From contig CAVXCA010000074.1 in assembly GCA_963759955.1 (NCBI GenBank), forward strand, positions 1 to 64,000: a stretch of DNA of 64,000 nt, in the 5' to 3' direction. The position numbers and the translations under genes were made by a program. The notes below the pieces were generated by a model. The model was not told the DNA's origin. It ran no database searches and was given only the letters and a program-made list of their open reading frames with translations. The stretch comes from Roseiarcus sp963759955 (GTDB lineage: Bacteria; Pseudomonadota; Alphaproteobacteria; Rhizobiales; Beijerinckiaceae). Position 1 is the first letter of the stretch. Each line of letters starts with the position of its first letter. This document shows, in pieces, positions 25,423 to 33,516 of this stretch.

Positions 25423-27210
25423 TCAAGCCTCCGCGTTCAAGTGCGCGCCAGCGTCGTCGCGGCCGGTGACCGCGCGCGCGGGCGACAGGGCGGCGTCGAG
25501 ATCGACCGCAGGCGCGAACTCCAACGCCAGCAGGCGCCGCTCGAAGGCCGGGCGGAACTTGCTCCACCCGTCAAAGATCGCGTTGCCGGCCGTTTGCCCG
25601 AGCCCACAGTGGCTCATGCGCCGCATCAGTCCACGAACCAGCATCAATTCGTTGATTTCGTAACGCGTGCCCCGCCCCTCGGCGATCTTTTCGACCATTT
25701 GGCGCTGCAGCGAGGTGCCCACCCGGCAGGGCGTGCAGAAGCCGCAGCTCTCGTGGGCGAAGAAATGCACAAAATTGCGCGCGACCTCGAACAGGTCGCG
25801 TTGCCCGCCGAACACCATGAAGGCGCCCGTCGTCGGAACGTCCTCGAACGCGATGCGGCGGGTGAACTGGTCCGGGGTCATCAACACGCCGGAAGGGCCG
25901 CTGACCTGCACCGCCGCGACGTCGCGCGCCGCGCCGGCGTCTTCGAGCACCTGCGCGATCGGGACGCCGAAGGAATACTCGTACAGGCCAGGCCGCTCGC
26001 AATCGCCCGAGACGGAGAGAATCTTCGAGCCGGTCGAATTCTTGGTGCCTTGGCGCGCGAACGCCGCGCCGCCGTTGATCACGACTTCGGTCGCCTGGCA
26101 AAGCGTCTCGACGTTGTTGATCGCCGTCGGCCGGCCGAGATAGCCGTGGGTGGCCGGAAACGGCGGACGGACGCGCGGACGCCCTGGCTTGCCCTCGATC
26201 GATTCGAGCAACGCCGTCTCCTCGCCGCAGACATAGGCGCCGGCGCCGACGTGGATCTCGACGTCGAAGTCGAACCCGGCGCAGCCGCGGATAGCGGGGC
26301 CGAGCCGGCGCACCAGCCGCATACGGTCGAGTTCGGCGTCCAGCCGCGGCTTCAGATACTCGTATTCGCCGCGCAGATAGAGGAAACCGCGGGTCGCGCC
26401 GATCGCATAACCGGCGATCGCCATGCCTTCAAAGATGCGGCCGGGATGCGAACTCAGCAGCACACGGTCCTTGAACGTGCCCGGCTCGCCCTCGTCGGCG
26501 TTGCAAACGATGTAGCGATCGGCGCCAGGGGCGTTGCGAGCGGCTTCCCACTTCAGGCCGGTGGCGAAACCGGCGCCGCCGCGCCCGCGCAGGTTGGAGC
26601 GCTTCACTTCGTCGAGCACGCCCTGGCGGCCGAGGGCGATCGCCGCGTCGAGCGCGCGGCCCGGCGTCATCGGCGCTTGCAGCAGCGGGCCCGAGCGCCG
26701 GACATTGTCCTCGATGTGGAGAAATTCGGCCGGCCACTGGCCGAGCGGCGTGCGCGCCTCGATCAAGTCGGCGATTGCGTCGATTCGCGCCTCGCTGAGA
26801 CGCGGGACGGCGATATTGTTGACCAGCATCCCCGGCCCCTGGTCGCATAAGCCGGTGCACGAGGTCAGATCGACGCTGACGAGGCCGTCGGCGGACACCT
26901 CCCCGCGCTTGACGCCGAAGCGGCCGAGCAGACGTTCGAACAGCGCCTGACTGCCCTGCATTCGGTCAGTGATGTTGTCTGAAATCAGCAGCCGATAGGC
27001 GCCGCGGGGCTTGTCGTAGAAGAAGGAATAGAACTTCACCACGCTTTCGACGCGGGTGATCGGGATCTTCAACCGCTCGGCGATTTCGGCCTGCGTCTCG
27101 CGCGAAAGCCATCCCTGCGCAGCTTGCGCTTCGCGAACGATCTGCACGAGGTAGAGCGGGTCCGAATGGTGCCGCTCGACCGCGGCTGCGACAGCATTCT
27201 CAGAGCGCAT
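25423..27210 (-). CDS. hoxF: NAD-reducing hydrogenase diaphorase flavoprotein, operon 2
   Basis: A 595-residue HoxF of the usual soluble-hydrogenase length. Residues 1-160 are the fused NuoE-like region, with a partly degenerate cluster site (TSCTGLCDQGPG) as is normal in this group. The FMN motif NLRGRGGAGFATGLKW follows, then GAGAYVCGEETALL, and the [4Fe-4S] site ESCGFCTPCRVG with Cys in SHCGLGQTA. It reduces NAD+ with electrons from H2 through HoxU. It has no GltD extension, in contrast to the operon 1 protein. It is the first gene of operon 2, 221 bases from the mogA stop. Confidence 0.95.
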   Translation of the reverse strand: MRSENAVAAAVERHHSDPLYLVQIVREAQAAQGWLSRETQAEIAERLKIPITRVESVVKFYSFFYDKPRGAYRLLISDNITDRMQGSQALFERLLGRFGVKRGEVSADGLVSVDLTSCTGLCDQGPGMLVNNIAVPRLSEARIDAIADLIEARTPLGQWPAEFLHIEDNVRRSGPLLQAPMTPGRALDAAIALGRQGVLDEVKRSNLRGRGGAGFATGLKWEAARNAPGADRYIVCNADEGEPGTFKDRVLLSSHPGRIFEGMAIAGYAIGATRGFLYLRGEYEYLKPRLDAELDRMRLVRRLGPAIRGCAGFDFDVEIHVGAGAYVCGEETALLESIEGKPGRPRVRPPFPATHGYLGRPTAINNVETLCQATEVVINGGAAFARQGTKNSTGSKILSVSGDCERPGLYEYSFGVPIAQVLEDAGAARDVAAVQVSGPSGVLMTPDQFTRRIAFEDVPTTGAFMVFGGQRDLFEVARNFVHFFAHESCGFCTPCRVGTSLQRQMVEKIAEGRGTRYEINELMLVRGLMRRMSHCGLGQTAGNAIFDGWSKFRPAFERRLLALEFAPAVDLDAALSPARAVTGRDDAGAHLNAEA

Positions 27211-27339
27211 GACCTCTCCCCGAGCATTTTCGTTCTAGGAACAATTATCCGCCCGCGATGGCGCCAGTTTGGCCGGCGTCAGCCGATCGGATCGACGTCG
27301 ACCTGTCGCGCGCCGAAATATGCGCGCTCTGCTTCTTTC

Positions 27340-27349
27340 GAACCGGTTC
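27340..27349. promoter_or_regulatory. Palindrome upstream of hydrogenase operon 2
   Basis: GAACCGGTTC is a perfect 10-bp palindrome about 130 bases upstream of hoxF in the mogA-hoxF gap. It resembles a dimeric repressor or activator half-site pair, but no regulator is known to me for this sequence, and a 10-bp palindrome can occur by chance. Confidence 0.2.
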
Positions 27350-27431
27350 AACACGATACCACAGCGCGACGGGCGCGCGTTAGCCCTATCGTCGATCGCA
27401 GGCGACACGCACGGTCGGCCCGACGCTCCCG

Positions 27432-27962
27432 TCACCCTTTCGGCCGAAATGCGACGCAGACTTCCGGGTTCGTTTCCAGCCGGTCGCCGCCGATCAGATC
27501 GAGGCAATAGGGAACGGCTGCGAACACCGCGTCGAGGCAGGTGCGAATCGCCGACGGTTTGCCCGGCAGATTGACGATCAAGCTGCGCCCGCGCAAGCCC
27601 GCGATCTGGCGCGACAGAATCGCGGTCGGAACCTCCATGAGGCTGCGCGCGCGCATCAGCTCGCCGAACCCCGGCATGACCCGGTCGCAAACCGCCTCAG
27701 TCGCCTCCGGCGTCACATCGCGCGGGCTGGGGCCGGTGCCCCCGGTGGTCAGAATCAGGGCGCAACGCTCGACGTCCGCGAGTTCGCGCAACGCCGCTTC
27801 GATGGCCTCGCGCTCGTCCGGAACGAGCCGGCGCACCGAGCGCCACGGCGTCGCCAGGATCGCCTCCAGCGCCGCCTCGATGCCTGGCCCGCCCTTGTCT
27901 TCGTAAAGCCCCGCCGAAGCGCGGTCGGAAATCGTCACGACGCCAATAGGGACTTCGCTCAC
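27432..27962 (-). CDS. mogA: Molybdopterin adenylyltransferase
   Basis: A 176-residue MogA-type protein. The MPT-binding motif TTGGTGPSPRD lies at residues 72-82, followed by TPEATE. The C-terminal NLPGKPSAIR motif is at about 130-140, and GVVTISDRAS begins the fold. It adenylates molybdopterin before molybdenum insertion in molybdenum-cofactor synthesis. No molybdoenzyme gene lies in the window, so its place above the hox operons is not an obvious functional link. Its 3' end has a decayed relative at 21.5 kb. Confidence 0.9.
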   Translation of the reverse strand: MSEVPIGVVTISDRASAGLYEDKGGPGIEAALEAILATPWRSVRRLVPDEREAIEAALRELADVERCALILTTGGTGPSPRDVTPEATEAVCDRVMPGFGELMRARSLMEVPTAILSRQIAGLRGRSLIVNLPGKPSAIRTCLDAVFAAVPYCLDLIGGDRLETNPEVCVAFRPKG

Positions 27963-28038
27963 TTCATATCCTCTCGCTGCGTGTTTCAGGTCCGCGCGTC
28001 AAACCCTCCGACGGCGGCCGTATCATGACAGAGCGCGC

Positions 28039-29730
28039 TTACAACGGATTGCCCGGCATCAGCGCGCGCACCGCTTCCTCCACACTGTGAAAGAGGTGGT
28101 CGCGGCCGACCAGCGCCTCCAGCCCCTGGCGGGCGAAGCTTTGTTGCGCGCGCACCGACTCGAGCCTGGCGAAGGCGACGTCGACGCCCGCCCCGCGCAA
28201 CCGTTTGATTACGGCGCCGAGAACGACAGCGCCGGTGTAATCGATTTCGACGATCGCGTCGGCTTCGATGACGAGCAACCGTATTCCCGATTCCGGCAAC
28301 GCCTGGATCGCCTGTTGAAATTCGTAGGCGTTGAGGAACGACAGCGGCGCCTGCAGCGCGACGACGCGCACGCCGGGCACGGTTTCGCCGCGCTGCAGGG
28401 CGCTTTCCGGCCACCAGATCGACGTGCCGGGAATGCGCTCGAACTCGACGGTGCGGGCGCGCGTCGTCGTCCAGACGCCATGCATCAGCGAGAGGATGAT
28501 GCCGATTCCGACGCCCTGCTGGATCGGCAGGACGAGGATAGCCAGCATCGTCGCCACGATCAGGGCGAATTCGGCGCCGCTGCGCCGCCAGACGTCGACA
28601 AACGTCGTCAGCCGCACGATGCGTTGCGCGACGAAAAGCAGCACGCCGGCGAGCGCCGCGTGCGGAACATGCGCGATCAGCCCGGCGCCGAACGCCGACA
28701 AGGCGAGGGCGAGGGCGGCGCAGACGAGCGCGCCGAGTTGCGAAACGCCGCCGGTCTCCGAAACGACCGCCGTGCGCGGCGGGCTGGCGTCGACCGGAAA
28801 AGCGCCGATCAGGCCCGCCAGCAGATTGGCCGCGCCCAGGCCGACGAAGTCGCGGTTGACGTCGGGGCCGAGGGCCGGATTGGAAACGAAGCTGCGCGTC
28901 GTCGCCGCCGTCTGCACCATCACCACGATACCGACGATCAACGCCAACGGCGCGATTTGCGGGATGTCGTCGAGCCAACCGCCGGGGATCGTCAATTTCG
29001 GCGTCGCGCCCGCCAACACGCCGAGCGTCGTGACGCCGCGCGACTCCAGCCCCAGGGCGACGACCAGCGCGGTGGCGAGCCCCAGCCCGATCAGCGCGCC
29101 GGGAAAGCGCGGATTGACGCGTTCGCTGACCAACATGATCGCGAGCACGCCGAGGCCGATTCCGAGGGTGACGAAATTCGTCGCGCCGAGGCCCGCCGCG
29201 AGCGCGGCGACCTGCGCGATCAAAGATCCGTGCGGCGCCGCGAGGCCGAGCGCCGCCGGCGCTTGGCTGACGAGGATGTGACCGGCGATTCCAGCCAGGA
29301 ACCCGGTGGTGACCGGGATCGAAAGCAAGTCGGCGACGAAGCCGAGGCGAAAGGCGCCGCCGAGCGCGAGAATCAGGCCGACGCCGAGCGCAAGCAACGC
29401 CGCATCGGCGGCGTAATGCGGCGACCCGCTCGTCGCCAGCAGCGCCAGCGCTCCGGCAAAAATCGGCGCGATGGTCGAATCCGCGCCGACCGACAACAGG
29501 CGGCTGGCGCCGAACACGGCGAAGCCGACCGCACCGGCGAACAGCGCGAGAAAACCGATCTGCGGCTCGAACCCGGCCAGACGCGCCGTCGCCATCTGCT
29601 CGGGTATGGCGATCGCGGCGAGCGTGACGCCGGCGACGGCGTCGGCGCCGAGATCGCTCAAGCGCCATCCCGCGAACGACTGGAGGAGCGGCCAGGGGCG
29701 GCGCGGCGCAGCGGCGGATTTTTCGCTCAT
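28039..29730 (-). CDS. SulP family anion transporter with STAS domain
   Basis: A 563-residue SulP/SLC26-type carrier. About 12 membrane segments occupy residues 30-420, with IAIPEQMATARLAGF near the N-terminus (the family signature region) and FPVDASPPRTAVVSETGGVSQL in the middle. Residues about 440-555 form a STAS domain. Members carry sulfate, bicarbonate or dicarboxylates, and the sequence does not decide which. In the hydrogen-metabolism context a bicarbonate role is possible but unsupported. Start at MSEKSAAA; the longer upstream frame overlaps the promoter region shared with the divergent DUF2937 gene. Confidence 0.88.
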   Translation of the reverse strand: MSEKSAAAPRRPWPLLQSFAGWRLSDLGADAVAGVTLAAIAIPEQMATARLAGFEPQIGFLALFAGAVGFAVFGASRLLSVGADSTIAPIFAGALALLATSGSPHYAADAALLALGVGLILALGGAFRLGFVADLLSIPVTTGFLAGIAGHILVSQAPAALGLAAPHGSLIAQVAALAAGLGATNFVTLGIGLGVLAIMLVSERVNPRFPGALIGLGLATALVVALGLESRGVTTLGVLAGATPKLTIPGGWLDDIPQIAPLALIVGIVVMVQTAATTRSFVSNPALGPDVNRDFVGLGAANLLAGLIGAFPVDASPPRTAVVSETGGVSQLGALVCAALALALSAFGAGLIAHVPHAALAGVLLFVAQRIVRLTTFVDVWRRSGAEFALIVATMLAILVLPIQQGVGIGIILSLMHGVWTTTRARTVEFERIPGTSIWWPESALQRGETVPGVRVVALQAPLSFLNAYEFQQAIQALPESGIRLLVIEADAIVEIDYTGAVVLGAVIKRLRGAGVDVAFARLESVRAQQSFARQGLEALVGRDHLFHSVEEAVRALMPGNPL

Positions 29731-29861
29731 CGATGCCTGTTCCCTGACGCGCGGGCCCGCGACGCCGCCCATTCAGTCCAATTCGCGCCGCCGCGTCAAT
29801 GCGGCGTGTGACTTTTCATGAGGCGCGCGATAGCGTGCGCGCGGCTCAGCGAGGCTCTTGG

Positions 29862-30380
29862 ATGTTCGTGCGACGATTGGCTCTTGTGATCGGCCTCTTG
29901 TGCGGTTTCATCGGCACGCAATGGCCGGAATTCTCGCAGCAATATCGTCAACGGCTCGGCGGCGCGCTCGACGAGCTCAGGCGGGTCGTCGCGGCGTTCG
30001 ACGCGGAGGCGGCGAGCCGTTCTTTGACCCCGGCCGAAGGCGTCGCCCGGCTGAAGGACAACGCCGACCCGCTGGCGCGCGAGCGCGGCGCGGACGTCGA
30101 AAGCGACATCGCTCGCGAAGCGCGCCTGGAACGCGAAATCGCGGAGTTGCAGGGCGCCGATCCGCTGCGTCGCCTAGTGGCGATGGCCGGCGATTTCGAT
30201 TCCGAGACCGCCGCCCGGACGTTCCAGGACTTCCAGCCCGCGGTTCCCGTCACTTCGGAGTCCCTGATCGTCGGCGCCATCGCGCTCATCTTGGGATGGG
30301 GCGCGACGCATCTTTGCGTCTGGCCGATTCGGCGCCGACTGCGGGCGCTTCGCGCGGCGAACGGAGCCGACGCGGCGTGA
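29862..30380 (+). CDS. DUF2937 family membrane protein
   Basis: A 172-residue protein with an N-terminal membrane segment (LALVIGLLCGFIGTQWPEF), a long helical middle of about 100 residues that includes coiled-coil-like heptads, and a C-terminal membrane segment (SLIVGAIALILGWGATHL). The GTQWPEF and QYRQRLGGALDEL phrases are typical of DUF2937 proteins, function unknown. The ATG of MFVRRL is preferred over upstream in-frame codons because it puts the first membrane helix at the N-terminus. Confidence 0.8.
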   Translation: MFVRRLALVIGLLCGFIGTQWPEFSQQYRQRLGGALDELRRVVAAFDAEAASRSLTPAEGVARLKDNADPLARERGADVESDIAREARLEREIAELQGADPLRRLVAMAGDFDSETAARTFQDFQPAVPVTSESLIVGAIALILGWGATHLCVWPIRRRLRALRAANGADAA

Positions 30381-30570
30381 GGCGGAGCCTCGCGTCGAAC
30401 TCCGCGTTAACGCACCCTTGAGCATCTTCACGCGCCCAGCCTTGGGAACGCGGTCGGTTTTCTAATTCGGCGACCGATTTAACCATAGGGAAACAGCTCG
30501 CGCGTTAACTGCCGCGTCGAAGGCGGGAGGCGCAGGGCGACCGCGCAAAGGATTTCGTCGGGAGCAACGC

Positions 30571-30735
30571 ATGATGAAAATCATCGGTCGGTTCGCCGAA
30601 TCGCAGTCGGGCGCGACTGCGGTCGAGTATGCGCTTCTGGCGACGTGCATCGCGGTGGCGATCATTGTCGCGGTCGCCAACCTCGGCACGCAATTGAACA
30701 ATACCTACGTCGAGATTTCTAGCGCTTTCAACTAG
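30571..30735 (+). CDS. Flp/Fap type pilin
   Basis: A 54-residue pilin subunit of the Flp (type IVb, Tad) family. The prepilin cleavage and assembly region GATAVEYALLA is clear, with the conserved Glu at +5, followed by the hydrophobic helix TCIAVAIIVAVANLG. GGAG lies about 7 bases before the ATG. None of the tad/cpa/rcp assembly genes or the prepilin peptidase is in the window, so this is an isolated copy, which is common for Flp genes in Hyphomicrobiales. Confidence 0.88.
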   Translation: MMKIIGRFAESQSGATAVEYALLATCIAVAIIVAVANLGTQLNNTYVEISSAFN

Positions 30736-30782
30736 ATGAGGCCGCGTCGAGCGAACCCGCGGCGCCGCTTTGGGCAACCGCG

Positions 30783-31327
30783 TCAGCGCGCGTCCTCGAG
30801 GATCGGCGCCGCGCCCTTGGCGGCGACCATCATCGTCGCCGCGTTGGTGTTGCCCGAAACGATGGGCGGGAAGATCGGGGCGTCGACCACCCGCAGTCCC
30901 TCGAACCCACGCGCCCACGTGCGCCCGCGCCTGTCTCGTTTTCCTCGCTCGCCTTAAAGAACGGCAGGCAGTCGGCGTCGGCGCAGCCGGGATTGCCCTC
31001 GGCCGCCCAATCGTCGAAGTCCGCGGGGTCGCCGCGCACCCACACCATGGCGTTGATCTAGCTACAGCCGCCGAGCAGCTTGCCGCGCGGTCAATAGTCG
31101 GAGCGTCCGGCAAGGCCCGGATCGGGCTCCGCTTGGCAGGCCCAGTTGAGGCTTCTGTCGTAAATGGTCTTGCCGTAGCCGAGCAGCGCCGGCGCCCGGA
31201 ACCGCCGGTCCGTGCCGCCCGCCTCGATCACCGCGACGCTGAAGCGTCCGCTCGCCGAAAGCCGTTCCGCCAGAACGCACCCCGCCGAGCCCGCGCCGAC
31301 GACGACGAAATCGAAGACGTCGGCCAT
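30783..31327 (-). pseudogene. GMC oxidoreductase, internally deleted
   Basis: From the ATG at 31327 the minus strand encodes the FAD-binding start of a choline-dehydrogenase-like GMC oxidoreductase (DFVVVGAGSAGCVLAERLS). It continues through YGKTIYDRSLNW to GRSDY, where a TGA interrupts PRGKLLGGCS, then a TAG, then INAMVWVRGDPADFDDW. At about 30920 the sequence jumps to the family's C-terminal end (GFEGLRVVDAPIFPPIVSG, then AATMMVAAKGAAPIL) and a proper stop. Roughly 350 central residues are missing, including the His-Asn active site. Two in-frame stops plus the deletion make it a clear pseudogene. The IS630 element begins 92 bases upstream of its start. Confidence 0.85.
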
Positions 31328-31431
31328 ATCAGGCGCTCGGCCGCAGGGCGCCGGCTCAGGGCGAGCCCAGGTGAGGAAGTGAGCATCAAAGCAAGCTTTC
31401 ACGCCGGCGGATCGTCTAGAGCACTGCCCGC

Positions 31432-31938
31432 TTAAGATGGCGCATAGCCGGCCTCGGCGAAATAGTTGGCGCAGGCTTGCGGCGTGATTTCGTCGAGGCA
31501 TTGGCCGATGCGGTCCCAGAGGGCCGGCACGGTTCGCTCGGCGGCCTTTCGCAGGTGCGACTTGAGTTGTGAAAAGGCCATTTCGATCGGGTTCAGATCG
31601 GGCGAGTAGGCCGGCAGCAAGCGCATCTCGGCCCCGGCGTCGGCGATCAGCTTGCGCACGCCGGCGACCTTGTGGGCGGGCAGGTTGTCCATCACGACGA
31701 TCTCGTCGGGTCGCAGGGCGGGGACGAGTATTTTTTCGACATAGACCAGGAAGGCCTCGCCGTTCATGGGTCCGTCCAGAACAAAGGGCGCGACCAGCCC
31801 TTCGCGCCGCAGGCCGGCGGTGAAGGTGGTGGTCTTCCAGTGTCCGAAGGGCGCCTTGGCCAACAGCCGCTGGCCGCGTCGGCATCGTCCGCGCAGGCGG
31901 ACCATTTTGGTGGAAGCGCCCGTCTCGTCGATGAACAC
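31432..31938 (-). CDS. IS630 transposase, C-terminal catalytic part
   Basis: A 168-residue DDE domain. FIDETGAST holds the first catalytic Asp, VVMDNLPAHK the second, and SPDLNPIEMAFSQLK the catalytic Glu. It follows ORF A of the same element. To reach it from ORF A, a ribosome must pass an A8 run (T8 on the plus strand at 32030-32037) that moves into KKTLHASEQDRPD, and then a second shift near 31965. The first could be programmed, as in other IS630 elements. The second looks like a mutation, so this copy may no longer make a full transposase. Confidence 0.82.
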   Translation of the reverse strand: MFIDETGASTKMVRLRGRCRRGQRLLAKAPFGHWKTTTFTAGLRREGLVAPFVLDGPMNGEAFLVYVEKILVPALRPDEIVVMDNLPAHKVAGVRKLIADAGAEMRLLPAYSPDLNPIEMAFSQLKSHLRKAAERTVPALWDRIGQCLDEITPQACANYFAEAGYAPS

Positions 31939-31980
31939 CAGCTTGTCGGGATTGAGGTCCCTTGGTTCGCCTTCCAGGCT

Positions 31981-32379
31981 TCACGCGCCTGAGCCACGTC
32001 GGGCCTGTCCTGCTCGGAGGCGTGCAAAGTTTTTTTTGAAGCTGAGCCCGTGCCGCTGGACAAAACGATCCATCGAGCTGGTGGAGGTCTTTTGGCCCAG
32101 CTCCGCCTGGACGCGCTGCGTCAGCTCCGCCAGGCTCAGATCAGGCTCCCCGGCGATCAGCGCCAATAGCCAAGGCGCGTGCGCCTCCAAAGGCGAGCGG
32201 TTCTTGCCCACCCGCGGCGCCGGGGCGGCGCTGCCCGTCTCGTCCAACCGCTTCTTCCAGCGGATCGCCGAGGACGCCCCCACCTTGAAGCGACGAGCCG
32301 CGCCGCGACGCGAGTTCCCCTCCGCCACCTCCTCCAATACGCGCCTGCGATAATCTTCGGAATACGGCCGACCGACCAT
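31981..32379 (-). CDS. IS630 transposase, N-terminal DNA-binding part
   Basis: A 132-residue helix-turn-helix portion (EDYRRRVLEEVAEGNSRRGAARRFKV, then IRWKKRLDETG, then LTQRVQAELG) that binds the terminal repeats. It runs past the A8 slippery run and ends in a short out-of-frame tail. Start at MVGRPYSE; an in-frame Met upstream adds eight residues without support. Confidence 0.8.
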   Translation of the reverse strand: MVGRPYSEDYRRRVLEEVAEGNSRRGAARRFKVGASSAIRWKKRLDETGSAAPAPRVGKNRSPLEAHAPWLLALIAGEPDLSLAELTQRVQAELGQKTSTSSMDRFVQRHGLSFKKNFARLRAGQARRGSGA

Positions 32380-32551
32380 GGAAGCCTCCCGAATCAGAGG
32401 CACGATCGACTCACATTTTGCCCGCCGAGGGAATCCACCCCGCGATCACAATCGATTCATCGTCGCTGGGCAATGCTCTAGCCGAACCTAAAGCCGTGCA
32501 CATGGCGGCGCGCTACGGGTGGGGGTGGCGCGGCGCCATCTGCGTCGACCG

Positions 32552-33382
32552 TCACCGGCGGCGAGCGAGAATTTGAACCGGCGCAATTGAGCCCTTCTGA
32601 ATGTTGGCGGACATATTCGCAACTTTTTGGGGCGCTTCCTTCCCCATCACAATGTGAAGGCCAAGCGGCGGCGGGCCCGCTTCCGCAAGGCGCTCCTTTA
32701 TTTTCTTGAAGAACTCCAGAGCAAGGTCACGTTTGTTAATCTCTTCCAAGACCTGGAACCCGTTTTCTTCCATTGCGTTGCGATAATCCTCTATCGATCC
32801 GACAAATGACGTCGTTTCGTCTCGCGCCCACGCGACCGGATATGCCAACGACTGGTCGTCGCTACGCATAACATCGTAGACCACGAGGTAGCCGCCGGTT
32901 TTCGTCACCCGGGCGATTTCGGAAAAGAGGGCATTCTTGTCCGATATGTTCATGCCGACATGGAGCATGGCGCAGCGGTCGAAACTGCGATCTTCGTATG
33001 GCATCGCGAGCGCGCTCGCGACGCTGAGGTTGATTTGTCCGTCCAAACCCAATTGGCGATTCAGACTCTTCCCGACTTCGATGTACTCAGGAGTAAGGTC
33101 CACTCCCGCGACCCGACAACCATAAGCGGTGGCCAGAAATCGCGCTGTTCCGCCAAGACCACATCCAACGTCCAACACTCTAAGTCCCCGGCCGAGCCGT
33201 AGCTGCTCGGCCACCGCCGTGGTTGCGGTGCGCCCGCCCATATGAAACTCGTCAACGCTGGCGAGTTGGTCGACCGGATCGGCCTCTGAAACACCCTTGA
33301 GCTTGTCGAGGCCGGCGAGGATCGCGCTTTCCAACGTCCCGTGGGTGTAGTGCTCCGCGACTTGCTGCTCAATCGACGTCAT
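32552..33382 (-). CDS. Class I SAM-dependent methyltransferase, sarcosine/dimethylglycine methyltransferase-like
   Basis: A 276-residue methyltransferase. Motif I is VLDVGCGLGGTARFLA (about residues 70-85), motif II includes GVDLTPEYIEVG, and the post-I region has FDRCAMLHVGMNISDK. The N-terminal VAEHYTHG and FHMGGR phrases resemble enzymes that make glycine betaine from methylated glycines, and related small-molecule methyltransferases. The substrate is inferred only at family level. Codon use is clearly less GC-rich than in flanking genes, and an IS630 copy abuts its 3' side, so it was probably acquired. It is divergent from the HxlR-type regulator 134 bases away, its likely controller. Confidence 0.8.
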   Translation of the reverse strand: MTSIEQQVAEHYTHGTLESAILAGLDKLKGVSEADPVDQLASVDEFHMGGRTATTAVAEQLRLGRGLRVLDVGCGLGGTARFLATAYGCRVAGVDLTPEYIEVGKSLNRQLGLDGQINLSVASALAMPYEDRSFDRCAMLHVGMNISDKNALFSEIARVTKTGGYLVVYDVMRSDDQSLAYPVAWARDETTSFVGSIEDYRNAMEENGFQVLEEINKRDLALEFFKKIKERLAEAGPPPLGLHIVMGKEAPQKVANMSANIQKGSIAPVQILARRR

Positions 33383-33471
33383 GGCTGCAGACTCCCTGTT
33401 TGTTCTCCCCGGAAGCCCTCGGAGCAAGCGATGGGCTTATAATTGCAAGCTAGCCCGCCCCCCGGCGAGCG

Positions 33472-33491
33472 ACTACTCTCAATTCTGTAGT
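33472..33491. promoter_or_regulatory. Candidate operator between methyltransferase and HxlR genes
   Basis: ACTAC and GTAGT form an inverted repeat with a 10-base spacer in the divergent intergenic region, just before the regulator start. Placement and symmetry suit a dimeric winged-helix regulator, but the arms are short. Confidence 0.3.
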
Positions 33492-33516
33492 GCCATTTCG
33501 GAAGAAATGTAGCAGC

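Larger units (their letters stand above)
31419..32478. mobile_element. IS630 family insertion sequence
   Basis: A 1060-bp element. The left end begins GAGCACTGCCC and the right end, read inwards, begins GAGCATTGCCC (10 of 11 identical). A TA dinucleotide lies directly outside each end (31417-31418 and 32479-32480), the target choice and duplication of the IS630/Tc1 group. It encodes a DDE transposase in overlapping frames on the minus strand. The element separates the GMC pseudogene from the methyltransferase gene. Confidence 0.88.

Noticed and set aside
22743..25663. Long plus-strand frames across hydrogenase operon 2
   Set aside because: They mirror hoxH, hoxY and hoxU in antisense and carry no domain motif or ribosome-binding site.
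27211..27431. Sigma-54 or FNR-type promoter before hydrogenase operon 2
   Set aside because: No TGGC-N8-TTGC element and no TTGAT-N4-ATCAA box were found in the mogA-hoxF gap. Only a short palindrome is present.
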